Assembly (NCBI GenBank): GCA_002749535.1
Contig: MZZL01000138.1
Location: forward strand, 513,417-524,212
DNA length: 10,796 nucleotides
Direction: 5' to 3'
Origin: Apophysomyces variabilis
Taxonomy: Eukaryota; Mucoromycota; Mucoromycetes; Mucorales; Mucoraceae
The position numbers and the translations under genes were made by a program. How positions within the stretch are numbered: position 1 is the stretch's first letter; each line of letters opens with the position of its first letter. The notes beneath the pieces were generated by a model, which made no database searches, was not told the origin of the DNA, and saw nothing but the letters and a program-made list of their open reading frames with translations. This document shows, in pieces, positions 1 to 7,813 of the stretch.

Positions 1-303
1 TGCACATCTGGACTACTTAAACATTTACGCGTCAAGCACGATGTCATCAAGGATCATGGCCCTCATGCAGGCAAAAATAAACGGGTTCTTGGTGCTCTCG
101 ACAAGTTTCTAATTGGTACAAAACGACCTCGAACTTTCGACAAAGTGCAGTTCCATGAGCAATTTGTCAAATTCCTTGTGAAGGCTAAGTTACCATTCAA
201 TATCAGCGAAAACGAGGAACTACACACATTACTTGAAATGGCACAGTCAGCACCAACGGTTGATTCGGTGAAGCTTCCGTCGGCAGACACAGTTGCCAAA
301 AAG

Positions 304-352
304 GTTTTTTATTTCCACCTTATCCATACATGTTTAACTTACAGAGAAATAG
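304..352 (+). other. transposase intron 1
   Basis: GT-AG intron of 49 nt, phase 0. Splicing joins TVAKK to TREQYFCYKDKVAALLSK, the normal hAT continuation. The nearer AG at 343-344 would shift the frame into a stop, so the AG at 351-352 was chosen. Confidence 0.75.
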
Positions 353-697
353 ACCAGAGAGCAGTATTTCTGTTATAAGGACAAGGTTGCCGCTTTGTTG
401 AGCAAAATACCAATGATATCCTGTACCATTGACTCTTGGACAAGTCCTTTTCGTCAAGAATTCCTTGGGGTTACAAGTCATTGGATTTCCACATCAACTT
501 GGACGATGCAAGAATTACGGTTGGGCTTTGAGCCTTTGAACGGTCCACATACTGGAGAAAATCTGGCGGAAGCATTCTTAACAATCCCTAAAGAGTTTGA
601 TCTGTGCGAAAATCTCTTTACTATAACCAGCGATAATGCGTCAAACATGCTAAAGATGACACAGGTTATAGAAACACGCGCTATAGAAAATGGATGG

Positions 698-766
698 GTA
701 ATTAGATTAATCATATAATTCCTGTATACTTATAATCTCTTGCAAAACTAGCCTTTCTGAGCAGAG
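698..766 (+). other. transposase intron 2
   Basis: GT-AG intron of 69 nt, phase 0. It links the TSDNASNM...ENGW segment to LDHIPCLGHIINL, as expected for the order of hAT motifs. The AG at 763-764 would break frame, so 765-766 is used. Confidence 0.75.
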
Positions 767-936
767 TTGGATCATATACCTTGCTTGGGTCATATTATCA
801 ACTTGGCTGTCCAAGACATACTGAAGATCGGCCTATCAGCACAAGCACCAGAAACTGAGGACGAACTTGATAATGAACACGAATCCATGGAGAAAAATGT
901 CATCATTAAACTGCGAAAAGGCATTAACAAGATAAG

Positions 937-985
937 GTACAAACGCGCATTCATTTTTCATCTTCGCTAAATAACTACTTACCAG
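937..985 (+). other. transposase intron 3
   Basis: GT-AG intron of 49 nt, phase 2, donor GTACAA, acceptor TTACCAG. It joins LRKGINKI-R to SSPQQIEEFKRIQ and sets the frame in which TRWNST and the in-frame TGA at 1092 are read. Confidence 0.75.
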
Positions 986-1956
986 ATCCTCACCCCAACA
1001 GATTGAAGAATTCAAGCGTATTCAATTAAATGAAAAGTGCCCCGACCTCATACTTATAAGCGACGTTTGTACCCGTTGGAATTCGACGTTCTGAATGCTT
1101 GCTCGTGCGGTAGTTTTGAAGGATGCTTACATGACAATGTGTTCCAGTTTGCCAGAGCTGAATCACTATAAACTTACGGACCACGAGTGGACATGCATTG
1201 ATCAAGTGAAGAATCTGCTCCATATGTTTGATGTTGTGACCGAACGTCTTTCTGCAAGCAAATCCCATGTGACAATCAATACAAGCGTCTTATTTTACAA
1301 TAAGCTCATAGACTCGCTGGAAGATTTCGCAGCTGATAGTCAGAACTATACAGAATTGCGAAACGCTGCCGGGATTGGGTTAAAAAAGCTGCAAAAGTAT
1401 TACTGCAAAACGGATAATACGCACGTCTACGCAGTTACCACCGCAATGGACCCATGTATGAAGTTCTCATGGTGGTATCGAAGTGGTTGGGAGGAAGAAT
1501 GGCAGGTCCTTAACCAGAACATGGTGAAGGTTACTTGGTCCAGTTTTCCAAAAAGAGGAGAGGCCGAAGCTGTAGTTGACGAAAAGATGAAGGAGCTTTA
1601 TGACTTGTACGGAATGCCGAATATGTCAGACGAGCTAGCTGATTATAATTCAGAGAAAATCTGCGCTCCTACTACAGGAGGTAACAAAGCCTTGGAATTG
1701 GTATACTGGCAGATGCAGTCGCATCGATGGCCAAATCTTGCTAACATGGCGGCACAATATTTAGCTGTTCCAGCAACGTCAACGCCATCTGAACGATGCT
1801 TTTCAGCATCGCGCCTTTTACTTCCCTACACACGTAATCGACTAGACCCACATGTTATAAAGCAGTTAATGCTTTTAGAATCTTGGTCATCCTTTTCTTT
1901 TGAATAAACTGGATCTGATTCAGAATTGTGCTAATTAGTCGAAGTGAAAAATGGCT

Positions 1957-2091
1957 TCGGTTCTTCGGTTCTTCAGTTCCTTTATAAAGAACTGACCTCG
2001 GTTCCGGCTCGGTTCTAGGAAAGAATCGAACCGATTTTTTCGGTTCAGTTCCAGTTCAGTTCCAGCTCTTTGGTTCTTTTGCGGAACACTA
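1957..2091 (+). repeat. hAT 3' subterminal GGTTC repeat cluster and terminus
   Basis: GGTTC occurs at 1959, 1967, 2000, 2011, 2042 and 2072, and its complement GAACC at 2028, all within about 120 nt. TTCGGTTC is directly repeated at 1957-1972, and GAACCGA/TCGGTTC (2028-2034 and 2040-2046) forms a hairpin with a 5-nt loop. Clusters of short subterminal motifs are the usual binding sites of hAT transposases; that role here is inferred. The array ends at the proposed TAGTG terminus. Confidence 0.6.
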
Positions 2092-2099
2092 CTTGGTAC

Positions 2100-2734
2100 A
2101 CCTTACTTGGGTACACCACAATACATATAAATGTAGTGCACGTGCAGTTCTTATCGTGAATACTCGGAACATTTTCTGTAATTTCCATATAATTTCCAGG
2201 CCATGTTGGCATTCCAATGAACATAAAAATAATTATGAAATATTATCAAAAAACTGACATGTGAGGTATTAGAGTTCTTATTGCTGCTATCTGTAACTGC
2301 CAATAACTGCTTGCTATATGCTACTGTTGTAATAATGATGCTGGTTGCCTTAGCAATACTGCTAATTCTATTGATAAAGGTGTAGCGAGCTGAACAAATT
2401 ACTCGATTTAATAGTGAAAATCTTTTTGAGGTAAAAGAGATTGTTGTTTATTTGCCGCTAAGTTATTGTCTAATATTATTGTGCAGTGCTGGGTTTAGTT
2501 GTCAAAAAAAAAGAAATAAAAAACTAGAGTCACACAGATCGATAATCAACTAAGTGATAAAACTTCGGCAAAACTTCGTGATCGGATATCTCGTCAACCA
2601 CGCAAGCTAGGACATCGAGACCTTCACCATTCTGTGTCTTTCTACTGCCTCTTTCCTTTTTAATGTTCTTGCGTTCTAATAGTACAAGTGGTAGTTTCGC
2701 CTGCATCCGCTACACACCGTGTCAAAAAAGCTAA
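2100..2734. other. AT-rich spacer between hAT element and tRNA
   Basis: No credible ORF or splice-joined coding pattern was found on either strand. It begins with the flank of the transposon, where ACTTGGTACACC (2091-2102, overlapping the terminus) is followed by the near copy ACTTGGGTACACC (2105-2117). The remainder is low-complexity AT-rich sequence leading to the tRNA gene. Confidence 0.6.
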
Positions 2735-2807
2735 GCGGGTTTAGCTCAGTTGGGAGAGCGTTAGACTGAAGATCTAAAGGTCATGTGTTCGATCCACATA
2801 ACCCGCA
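2735..2807 (+). tRNA. tRNA-Phe (anticodon GAA)
   Basis: A complete intronless cytosolic tRNA of 73 nt before CCA addition. The acceptor stem GCGGGTT (2735-2741) pairs perfectly with AACCCGC (2800-2806), and the discriminator is A2807. The D arm is 2744-2759. The anticodon stem TTAGA/TCTAA (2761-2765 and 2773-2777) encloses loop CTGAAGA with GAA at 2768-2770, decoding UUC/UUU. The T stem ATGTG/CACAT carries loop TTCGATC. Internal Pol III promoters are visible: box A TAGCTCAGTTGG (2742-2753) and a box B-like GTTCGATCC (2787-2795). Confidence 0.97.
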
Positions 2808-2813
2808 AATATC

Positions 2814-2818
2814 TTTTT
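2814..2818 (+). terminator. Pol III terminator of tRNA-Phe
   Basis: A run of five T begins 7 nt after the tRNA, with a second run of six T at 2822-2827 as backup. This is the normal Pol III stop signal. Confidence 0.8.
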
Positions 2819-3039
2819 GGCTTTTTTGCTTATGGTTACACAAGTTTTTTGTCGTCGCCGTATCCTTGAGCTGGTAATCCAATGGCCAGGAAAAGACGAG
2901 ACAAAGATAGTGAACAATAGAATCACAATAAAAATAAGTGGATAAGATGATATTTTATTCTTCGTTGATCTCATGGATATTTATATCTTTTTTCTATTCT
3001 AAATTATGTAATCTTCTCGGTACGGTGATAGAAAAGGGA

Positions 3040-3264
3040 ATCGGTTAAAAGACAAAAGGTAAAGTGCGGTAGATGAGAACTTCTTGGAGATTCGATCTTT
3101 TTTGGACAAACACCGAGAGAAGCAAAGACTTGCCTTCTTCGGTGCTTAAGCGTGATTGGCCGATGGTCTGTACTACGACATTTTCCTGTAGTCGATCGGT
3201 CAAACTCGCAGCAGATCAGGAGAAAGCTGAGATAAGAAGGCACGGAAATAACCGATAACTTTTT
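3040..3264 (+). ncRNA. candidate structured small RNA, family not recognised
   Basis: ATCGGTTA (3040-3047) is perfectly complementary to TAACCGAT (3249-3256) and could close a domain of about 217 nt. Inside are two consecutive hairpins. Hairpin A, 3111-3144, has 15-nt arms with two mismatches and two G-U pairs around a 4-nt loop. Hairpin B, 3150-3209, has GCG/CGC, then TTGGCCGAT/ATCGGTCAA (one wobble), then ACTAC/GTAGT. Three nucleotides after the closing stem comes T5 (3260-3264), a possible Pol III stop, and a TATA-like TTTATATC lies upstream near 2979. I see no diagnostic boxes of U1-U6, U3, RNase P/MRP or SRP RNA. The two opposite ORFs across this stretch lack ATG or recognisable content. 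Strand is chosen from the T5; existence as a gene is inferred from folding by eye. Confidence 0.3.
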
Positions 3265-3758
3265 ATTGTCTCGATTTCTCGATTATTTTTATTTCTTTGT
3301 GCCTGACGGACAATGACAAAACAACTGTTTTTCTACAGCTATGGAAGGGCGATTATTTGATAGACAATGTTTCAAACGAGTCATCTTAACCATCGTCTCT
3401 TTCCATGCAGAGAGCCGATTTGATTTCTTCGTGCGAATTGAGGTTCATGCAAAAGAAGTAGATTGAATCGGACAAATAAGGCATTGCGTATAGATCTTGG
3501 GAAGGCGATTTGCACCAGTCATAAATGGGCAATGAGTATGGACTGCGCATCATTCTGCGTCTATAAAAAATATAGACTTACATTGACTGGGCCTGGTTTT
3601 CGCGTCGGTTAAGGATTGTGTATTTTTTTTTTTTTTTGTTGGTGAGAAGAGTTGCTGTAGCATTGACAAACAGCCGTTGGCTTTCATCTTCTACTGAATG
3701 TGGAATAACAAGCCTTCATTATCTCCCCATCTCGAAACAGTGCAGAATTGTGTTGTAA
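3265..3758. other. spacer without supported gene
   Basis: No recognisable protein. A 41-codon ATG ORF begins at 3342 but matches nothing I know. A perfect 7-bp hairpin GTCTATA/TATAGAC (3559-3565, 3571-3577) contains a TATAAA, and a 15-T homopolymer lies at 3623-3637. These could be promoter elements for the small ORF at 3759, or chance features of AT-rich DNA. Confidence 0.4.
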
Positions 3759-4001
3759 ATGTCATTTTTCTCTTCTACTGCCAGGCAAACTAAAGGATTT
3801 AACTTTGTAGCACTGGGTGATATTTGCGCTGTTTGTAGAAACGTAGAACCTAATGAATTGCACATTGTAGATGTTCATATAACTAACCATGAGTCATTAA
3901 TTTATTCTACTTCTGCAGTTCGTATGTGTAATGGTTCTCTGTTCGGGCTGTACGTTAGAAAATGCCTCTGTCGCTCCATCGATAAATGGTGTGACGATTA
4001 A
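3759..4001 (+). CDS. small hypothetical protein, doubtful
   Basis: An 80-codon reading frame with a true ATG. The product has a C-x2-C (ICAVC) and a cysteine-rich tail (RMC, KCLC, WC), but no complete zinc-binding pattern or family I recognise. No signal peptide or membrane segment is evident. Codon use is AT-rich and unlike the nucleoporin or uS13 genes. The nearby hairpin with TATAAA is about 190 bp upstream. It may be an exon of an unrecognised gene or simply non-coding; I favour the latter slightly. Confidence 0.2.
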   Translation: MSFFSSTARQTKGFNFVALGDICAVCRNVEPNELHIVDVHITNHESLIYSTSAVRMCNGSLFGLYVRKCLCRSIDKWCDD

Positions 4002-4508
4002 GCTATAACTCTGCTTTTCCGAACGACAGTTTCCAGTTTATGCGATATTGATTTACCAATATTTCGCACAGTTGATTAGTCGTAATGCTCCTGTTACTGC
4101 AAATAATCAGTTCAAGACATCCTACCATGATACGTACCTTATCGACAAGTTCTATTTTTCCTCCCTATTTTCCTATATGTGTAATACTGCAGCTTCAATT
4201 ACTTGGCATACCTTTGTTGATCTGATATAGGAGAAATTAATCTGATAGATGCAAGCATACAGATATGGGAGAAGCAAATGGTTATTTAACTGCATAAAAT
4301 CCAAATATTCTAATAGCATCTCTACCAGAAATTTCAAAGAGCACGTAAGTGAAGTGCGATGCTTTCCGCCAAAGTAATTCGTTTGGTGGGTTTTGCTGAG
4401 CCATGCGGTCGATCCACAATTTGAGAGTCCGTCAGTGTGACTGTAGGATAGTGAGCCAAAAAATACCGTGTCGAAGTGTCTTCCATTCGTTTATATTTCA
4501 CTGCATTG
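4002..4508. other. nucleoporin upstream region
   Basis: Open frames here lack ATG starts or family resemblance. The stretch just before 4509 should include the promoter and 5' leader of the nucleoporin gene; no obvious TATA box is present, and the initiation context TTGATGG is unremarkable. Confidence 0.5.
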
Positions 4509-6170
4509 ATGGCTTTCGCTACTGCAACCACAACGCCGTTCGGCACGGCTAATGCTGGGTTAGGGAACACGGGAGGCTTCTCATTTGGTACATCAACCGC
4601 AACTACCACAGCACCTACGACTGCGTTCGGGACAACAAATACCCAAAATACAACATTCGGAGGTTCAGGAGGATTTGGATCTTTTGGGAATCCAGCGGCT
4701 GCAACGACATCGGCACCAGCTGCACCTTTTGGTACCTCAAGTGCGCCGAGCACTGGCTTTGGTGGCTTTCCTTCCTTGGGAACATCAACATCTACATCAG
4801 CTCCTACCACGACGTTCGGAACTACAAACACACAAAGCAGTGGTTTTGGAGGCATCAGCGGATTCTCTTTCGGTACACCCGCAGCAACATCGGCTGCTAC
4901 AACATCGGCTGCTACAACATCAGCATTTGGTGCGATGCCTGGTCAGAAGACAGGCTTTGGAGGAACGAGCGGATTTTCTTTCTCTGCTCCAACTACCTCA
5001 GCAACCGGCAGCAATCTATTTGGACAGGCAAATAAACCTAGCACATTCTCTTTTGGCTCAGGTAAACTTAGGTCCATAAACCAAACGAACGACTAATGTT
5101 GCTGCAACAGTTATGCCTAACGCGAACAACATGACGAAAGAAAACAGAGACAGAATGATATGGGAATTGCTTGTTCAAGCGGACCAAGAAGCGCGCCGAC
5201 CGGAACAGATATCGCTGGATCAACGTTACGAACCAACAAATGTATGGCAGGCATTGGCTCTATTAAAGGCATGGTGGAATCCGGAATCGCCTCTTTGTCG
5301 GTTCAGATATTATTTCTACAACAAGGTCAACCCTCAAGAAATACATCTTTATCAGAAACCGCCAAATCATGACCCCAAGGCATGGGATGATGCTCAAAAA
5401 GCAAATCCAGATCCAACTTGGTATGTAAAATTCTGCTTATTTAGCACTGTAATTTATATTTGTTGTTTAGCATGGTGCCAACGTTGGCAGTAGGGTTTGG
5501 AGATGTGATGAAGAGAATGGATGCACAAGCAAAACAGGCTGAAGCGCATGAAGCAAAATTAAACGTAATATGTTAGGGAAGTTATTCAGGTAATTAAGGC
5601 TTCTATATAGGAACTTGACGCAAAAGTGAAAAAAATTCAACAATCATCTACCGTGGATGCGACAGCAAAGATTAATGAATACAAACAAAAACATATGGAA
5701 CTATCGCAGCGCGTTGTGAGGGTAATTCATACCGGGAACTATCATCCACAATTCGATCTTGATGAAATATTAGATCCTTAAACAGGCAATGGTTCTTGGT
5801 CATAAAGGTCAATCTATAAGTCAACAAGAAGAAGAGATCCGAGCACGTTTTGAAAATTTGCAGGATCAACTGCGGCGATCTGAGCAATTTCATGGAAAGC
5901 TCAGCCAAATGTGGGCTCAATTGCAATGGATCAAAGAATCTGGGCGAAAATATGGTAAAATTGATGGTGTGGATGAATGGGATGCTGTCAGAGCTGAAGA
6001 TATGCAAGAAATTACAAAGGTACGTTCGTCTTTTTTATGGAAACCGGTTGACTAAATGTCAGCAATAGATACTGGAAGAACAACAAAGGGGAATCCAACA
6101 TGTCATCGAAACTTTACAAAAAGATGCTGCAGAGATAGAAACTTTAAGTGATATCCAGCATATGCGCTAA
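4509..6170 (+). CDS. FG nucleoporin of the Nup54/Nup57 family
   Basis: Subunit of the central-channel Nsp1(Nup62)-Nup57(Nup54)-Nup49(Nup58) complex of the nuclear pore, where FG repeats contact transport receptors. The model joins 4509-5061, 5111-5420, 5471-5564, 5611-5721, 5786-6019 and 6069-6170; all junctions are GT-AG and in frame, giving 467 residues, near the family's usual 470-540. Residues 1-184 are a Thr/Ala/Gly-rich FG domain with many FG, SFG and GFGG units. From about 190 to 300 comes the conserved Nup54 part, including the WNPESPLCRFRYYFYNKV motif and, after a splice, the MVPTLAVGFGDVMKRM motif. Residues 320-467 are Glu/Gln/Lys-rich and coiled-coil-like, with EQFHGKLSQMWAQLQ matching the helical trimerisation region. 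The ATG at 4509 is the first in frame; an upstream GTG at 4476 is not a eukaryotic start. It converges on mS38. Confidence 0.93.
4886..4924 (+). repeat. 15-bp in-frame minisatellite in the FG domain
   Basis: AACATCGGCTGCTAC is present twice in perfect tandem (4886-4900, 4901-4915), followed by a partial third copy. It encodes repeated TSAAT spacer units between FG motifs. Its length divisible by three means slippage would change linker length without a frameshift. Confidence 0.85.
5062..5110 (+). other. Nup54/57 intron 1
   Basis: 49 nt, GT-AG, phase 1, donor GTAAAC, branch-like ACTAAT, acceptor CAACAG. Reading through it would meet TAA at 5094-5096, which would end the protein right after the FG domain, so splicing is required for the conserved domain. 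Confidence 0.85.
5421..5470 (+). other. Nup54/57 intron 2
   Basis: 50 nt, phase 2, consensus donor GTATGT and acceptor TTTAG. Splicing restores the conserved NPDPT-C-MVPTLAVGF junction; unspliced reading ends at TAG 5491-5493. Confidence 0.9.
5565..5610 (+). other. Nup54/57 intron 3
   Basis: 46 nt, phase 0, donor GTAATA, acceptor ATATAG, joining EAKLN to ELDAKVKKIQ within the coiled-coil region. It is the shortest intron of the window. Confidence 0.8.
5722..5785 (+). other. Nup54/57 intron 4
   Basis: 64 nt, phase 0, donor GTAATT, acceptor AAACAG, joining LSQRVVR to AMVLGHKGQSIS. Confidence 0.8.
6020..6068 (+). other. Nup54/57 intron 5
   Basis: 49 nt, phase 0, donor GTACGT, branch-like GACTAAAT, acceptor CAATAG, joining MQEITK to ILEEQQRGIQHVIETLQ. 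Without splicing the frame stops within the intron. Confidence 0.85.
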
Positions 6171-6235
6171 TATGATCTGCTTATGCAACGCAAAACCCCA
6201 ATTCGATTCTATGCATTTTTTATGTACATCGTCAT

Positions 6236-6657
6236 CTATTTTCCAAGTCTCTTTCTAAGTGCTCTCGTTCTCTTTCTCAATTTTTTGTGCTTGTGCTTGT
6301 TCATCTTTAAGCGTCTCTTTCGAAGAACGCTTGTCAATTGCATGCCTTCGGGCTGTGCGGGAGCAGGAGGTGCCGAGAATGGTTGGACACGTGCCAGATG
6401 CTCCGAGATAGCGTCTGTAACGGTGCGTTTCTTCAGAGCTGTGGAAGTCAATGTCAGTTCGCGGTTATTACAAGTCATCGGTAATTCTCACATTGGCCAC
6501 TGGTAACATTAAATAAACAGGGGTTGTTCACTGCTTCTGTAAAGACATGTGGTGTACGGGTTTCCGGGTTCGCCATGGAGCACATTAAGCGTCTGTTTGC
6601 AAAGCGTAAAGTCGCTACGCTACGGGCAAGAAGTTGGTTCACTCTTCCAGCCAGCAT
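6236..6657 (-). CDS. mitochondrial small-subunit ribosomal protein mS38 (Cox24/AURKAIP1 family)
   Basis: A small basic protein of the mitoribosomal small subunit; yeast Cox24 is its counterpart and is needed for normal mitochondrial translation. Exons on the minus strand are 6657-6492 and 6438-6236, joined through a 53-nt intron in matching phase 1, for 122 residues. The N-terminus (MLAGRVNQLLARSVATLRFANRRLM) is Arg-rich, has no acidic residues and looks like a mitochondrial presequence. The last 35 residues are the family signature: SVLRKRRLKMNKHKHKKLRKR followed by TRALRKRLGK, ending at the usual C-terminus. The middle (residues 28-87) is poorly conserved, as is usual. The in-frame TGA upstream of the second exon rules out a single-exon gene starting at 6478 as a complete protein with a targeting signal. 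It converges on the nucleoporin with 65 bp between stop codons. The splice join is inferred; the C-terminal family match is strong. Confidence 0.85.
6439..6491 (-). other. mS38 intron
   Basis: 53 nt on the minus strand, donor GTGAGA, branch-like GAACTGAC, acceptor TTCCACAG. Joining produces SGQ-S-LKKRTV in the frame of the conserved C-terminal domain. Confidence 0.75.
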
Positions 6658-7813
6658 CAGAATGAAGCGTAATGTTTTCGAGGAAGGGCAGTTTTTTTTT
6701 GTGGAGTGTGGAAAAGGACGTCACTCCGTTCTCGTCTGAAAGTGGGCTGCGGAGTTCGACGAAGGATTTTTCTTCACTATACTTCATCGCCTGAAAGGCA
6801 ATTCACAGCCTTGGCTACAATAATAAACTTATAAGTAGTATAGCGTTTGAAGCAGTAAGAAGGTGATAAAAAGTTCTCAATGGCGAAAATGCAGACACAA
6901 TAATGTACCACATTTGATATATGAAAGAAGGCAACTACGGTTCCGATAGAGCGGCGCACAAGGCGAATACGACTTATTAGCAATGAATGAAGAGATAGTC
7001 ATACGTTTACTTTGCTGACAGGTGTAGATTCAGTACAAGCTTAGTGGACAGAATTCTCATCGAAGCATCGCCCCATCTTGTCTGATTATCTTCAAGGAAC
7101 CACTCCGACTTCAACCATACATCATCCCAGATTCCAAGAATCAGAGAAGCTTATATACTTATATGATAGCACATATGTCTACCAGCAAGCTTCATTGTGG
7201 CCTTCTTTTATGGGTTCAAATATGGTTTTGCTATGGCGTGTTTTTCATAGACTTGTTCGATCTCATGCCCTCGAAATGAGCAAAACAATAGGCCGTCATA
7301 TATGCTTAATGCACTCGAATATCCTTATATGACAACTTCATTTGTGCACATGAGATGCAATTTTTTCGGAATGCTGATTTCAGTTTACGATTGTATTGTG
7401 TAGTTTGGACAGCTATACTTAATGACAGACAATTTAGATACGATTGTCTAATCTGGCAGATAGCAGAGCAGATAGATGCTTTTTTCTTGTTTCAAATTAC
7501 ACATTGTCTATCACAGGAATACGTTCGGTCCAAATCTCTTAAAACTGGGTTGTCTATAAAACAGTTGTAGCACAGTAGCTCTACAGAGCAGATACTGACT
7601 CGATAAATTAGTTAACTTCTTAAGTATAGAGTTTAACTGTTAGCCAGGAGGTAAAGACCACTGAGCTTCTTGTGGCTACATTGAAAGTGTCATGGATCAA
7701 AGCTCTGAAAGCGATTCCTTTGCCGAACACAATTTGGACTCCGCGCTCGCGATGAGTTGGCATCGATTGTCGCTCAAAAAGGCTCCTCTTTCCCAGTTGC
7801 ATTCGTCACAGCC
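6658..7813. other. divergent intergenic region between mS38 and RPS18
   Basis: About 1.15 kb without a gene I can support. Frames across it either lack ATG (for example at 7078) or, as at 7355-7570, begin with ATG but encode nothing recognisable. It must hold the mS38 promoter on its left and the RPS18 promoter on its right. A small inverted repeat AGACAAT/ATTGTCT lies at 7427-7433 and 7443-7449. Just before the uS13 start is a pyrimidine-rich CTCCTCTTTCCC (7783-7794), which could mark its transcription start, as often in ribosomal-protein genes. Confidence 0.5.

Larger units (their letters stand above)
1..1907 (+). pseudogene. hAT transposase (BED finger, RNase H-like, hATC dimerisation), in-frame stop
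   Basis: This encoded the transposase that excises and inserts the element. The best model joins 1-303, 353-697, 767-936 and 986-1907; all three introns (49, 69, 49 nt) are GT-AG and keep frame, giving 580 codons from the window edge. Visible in order: the end of a BED zinc finger (H8 and H13 of the H-x4-H half), first catalytic Asp in CTIDSWTS (D128), second in TSDNASN (D195), the C-x2-H motif of PCLGHIINL (C222, H225), TRWNST, and the C-terminal dimerisation block with the likely catalytic Glu in TPSERCFS (E542). Codon 309 (1092-1094) is TGA, between TRWNSTF and ML, where intact relatives have an ordinary variable residue. A protein ending there would lack the dimerisation domain and the Glu. 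The rest is open to TAA at 1905-1907, so decay is recent. The N-terminus is outside the window. Confidence 0.88.
1..2091 (+). mobile_element. hAT-superfamily DNA transposon, 5' end outside the window
   Basis: The element is defined by a hAT transposase (1-1907) followed by a 3' terminal region. The proposed right end is CACTA at 2087-2091; read from the outside this is TAGTG, which fits the YARNG-type hAT terminus, and the inward continuation TAGTGTTCCGC resembles a hAT inverted repeat. The expected 8-bp target duplication would be CTTGGTAC at 2092-2099, but the left copy lies outside the window, so it cannot be confirmed. Between the stop codon and the end (1955-2091) there are many GGTTC/GAACC motifs, probably the subterminal transposase-binding repeats. 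The exact end is inferred, the family is clear. Confidence 0.88.

Noticed and set aside
2333..2392. C/D snoRNA suggested by ATGATGC and a following CTGA
   Set aside because: Box C is imperfect, no stem abuts the boxes, and no inner boxes are present.
3004..3258. Opposing reading frames of 79 (-) and 61 (+) codons
   Set aside because: The minus frame starts with GTG, neither resembles a protein, and the stretch is better explained by RNA folding.
3149..3264. U3 snoRNA, because of the box B-like AGCGTGA
   Set aside because: No box C/D pair, and no U3 5' domain sequence, lies in the expected positions.
4048..4230. 60-codon frame downstream of the doubtful ORF at 3759
   Set aside because: It starts with TTG and I found no convincing splice that would join it to 3759-4001.
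4334..4855. 173-codon minus-strand frame rich in Pro and Val
   Set aside because: It is the antisense of the low-complexity FG repeat region of the nucleoporin; the Pro/Val pattern is the mirror of the FG codons and has no family match.
4585..5079. 164-codon plus-strand frame rich in Gln, His and Leu
   Set aside because: A shifted frame over the same FG repeats, with no conserved content.
6183..6506. 107-codon plus-strand frame with a hydrophobic N-terminus
   Set aside because: It is antisense to mS38; its hydrophobic stretch comes from the complement of the Lys/Arg-rich signature.
7078..7332. 84-codon frame in the mS38-RPS18 spacer
   Set aside because: It begins with TTG, has no ATG nearby, and its product has no recognisable motif.
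7355..7570. 71-codon frame with an ATG in the same spacer
   Set aside because: No family resemblance, biased codon use or splice partner; its length is expected by chance in AT-rich DNA.
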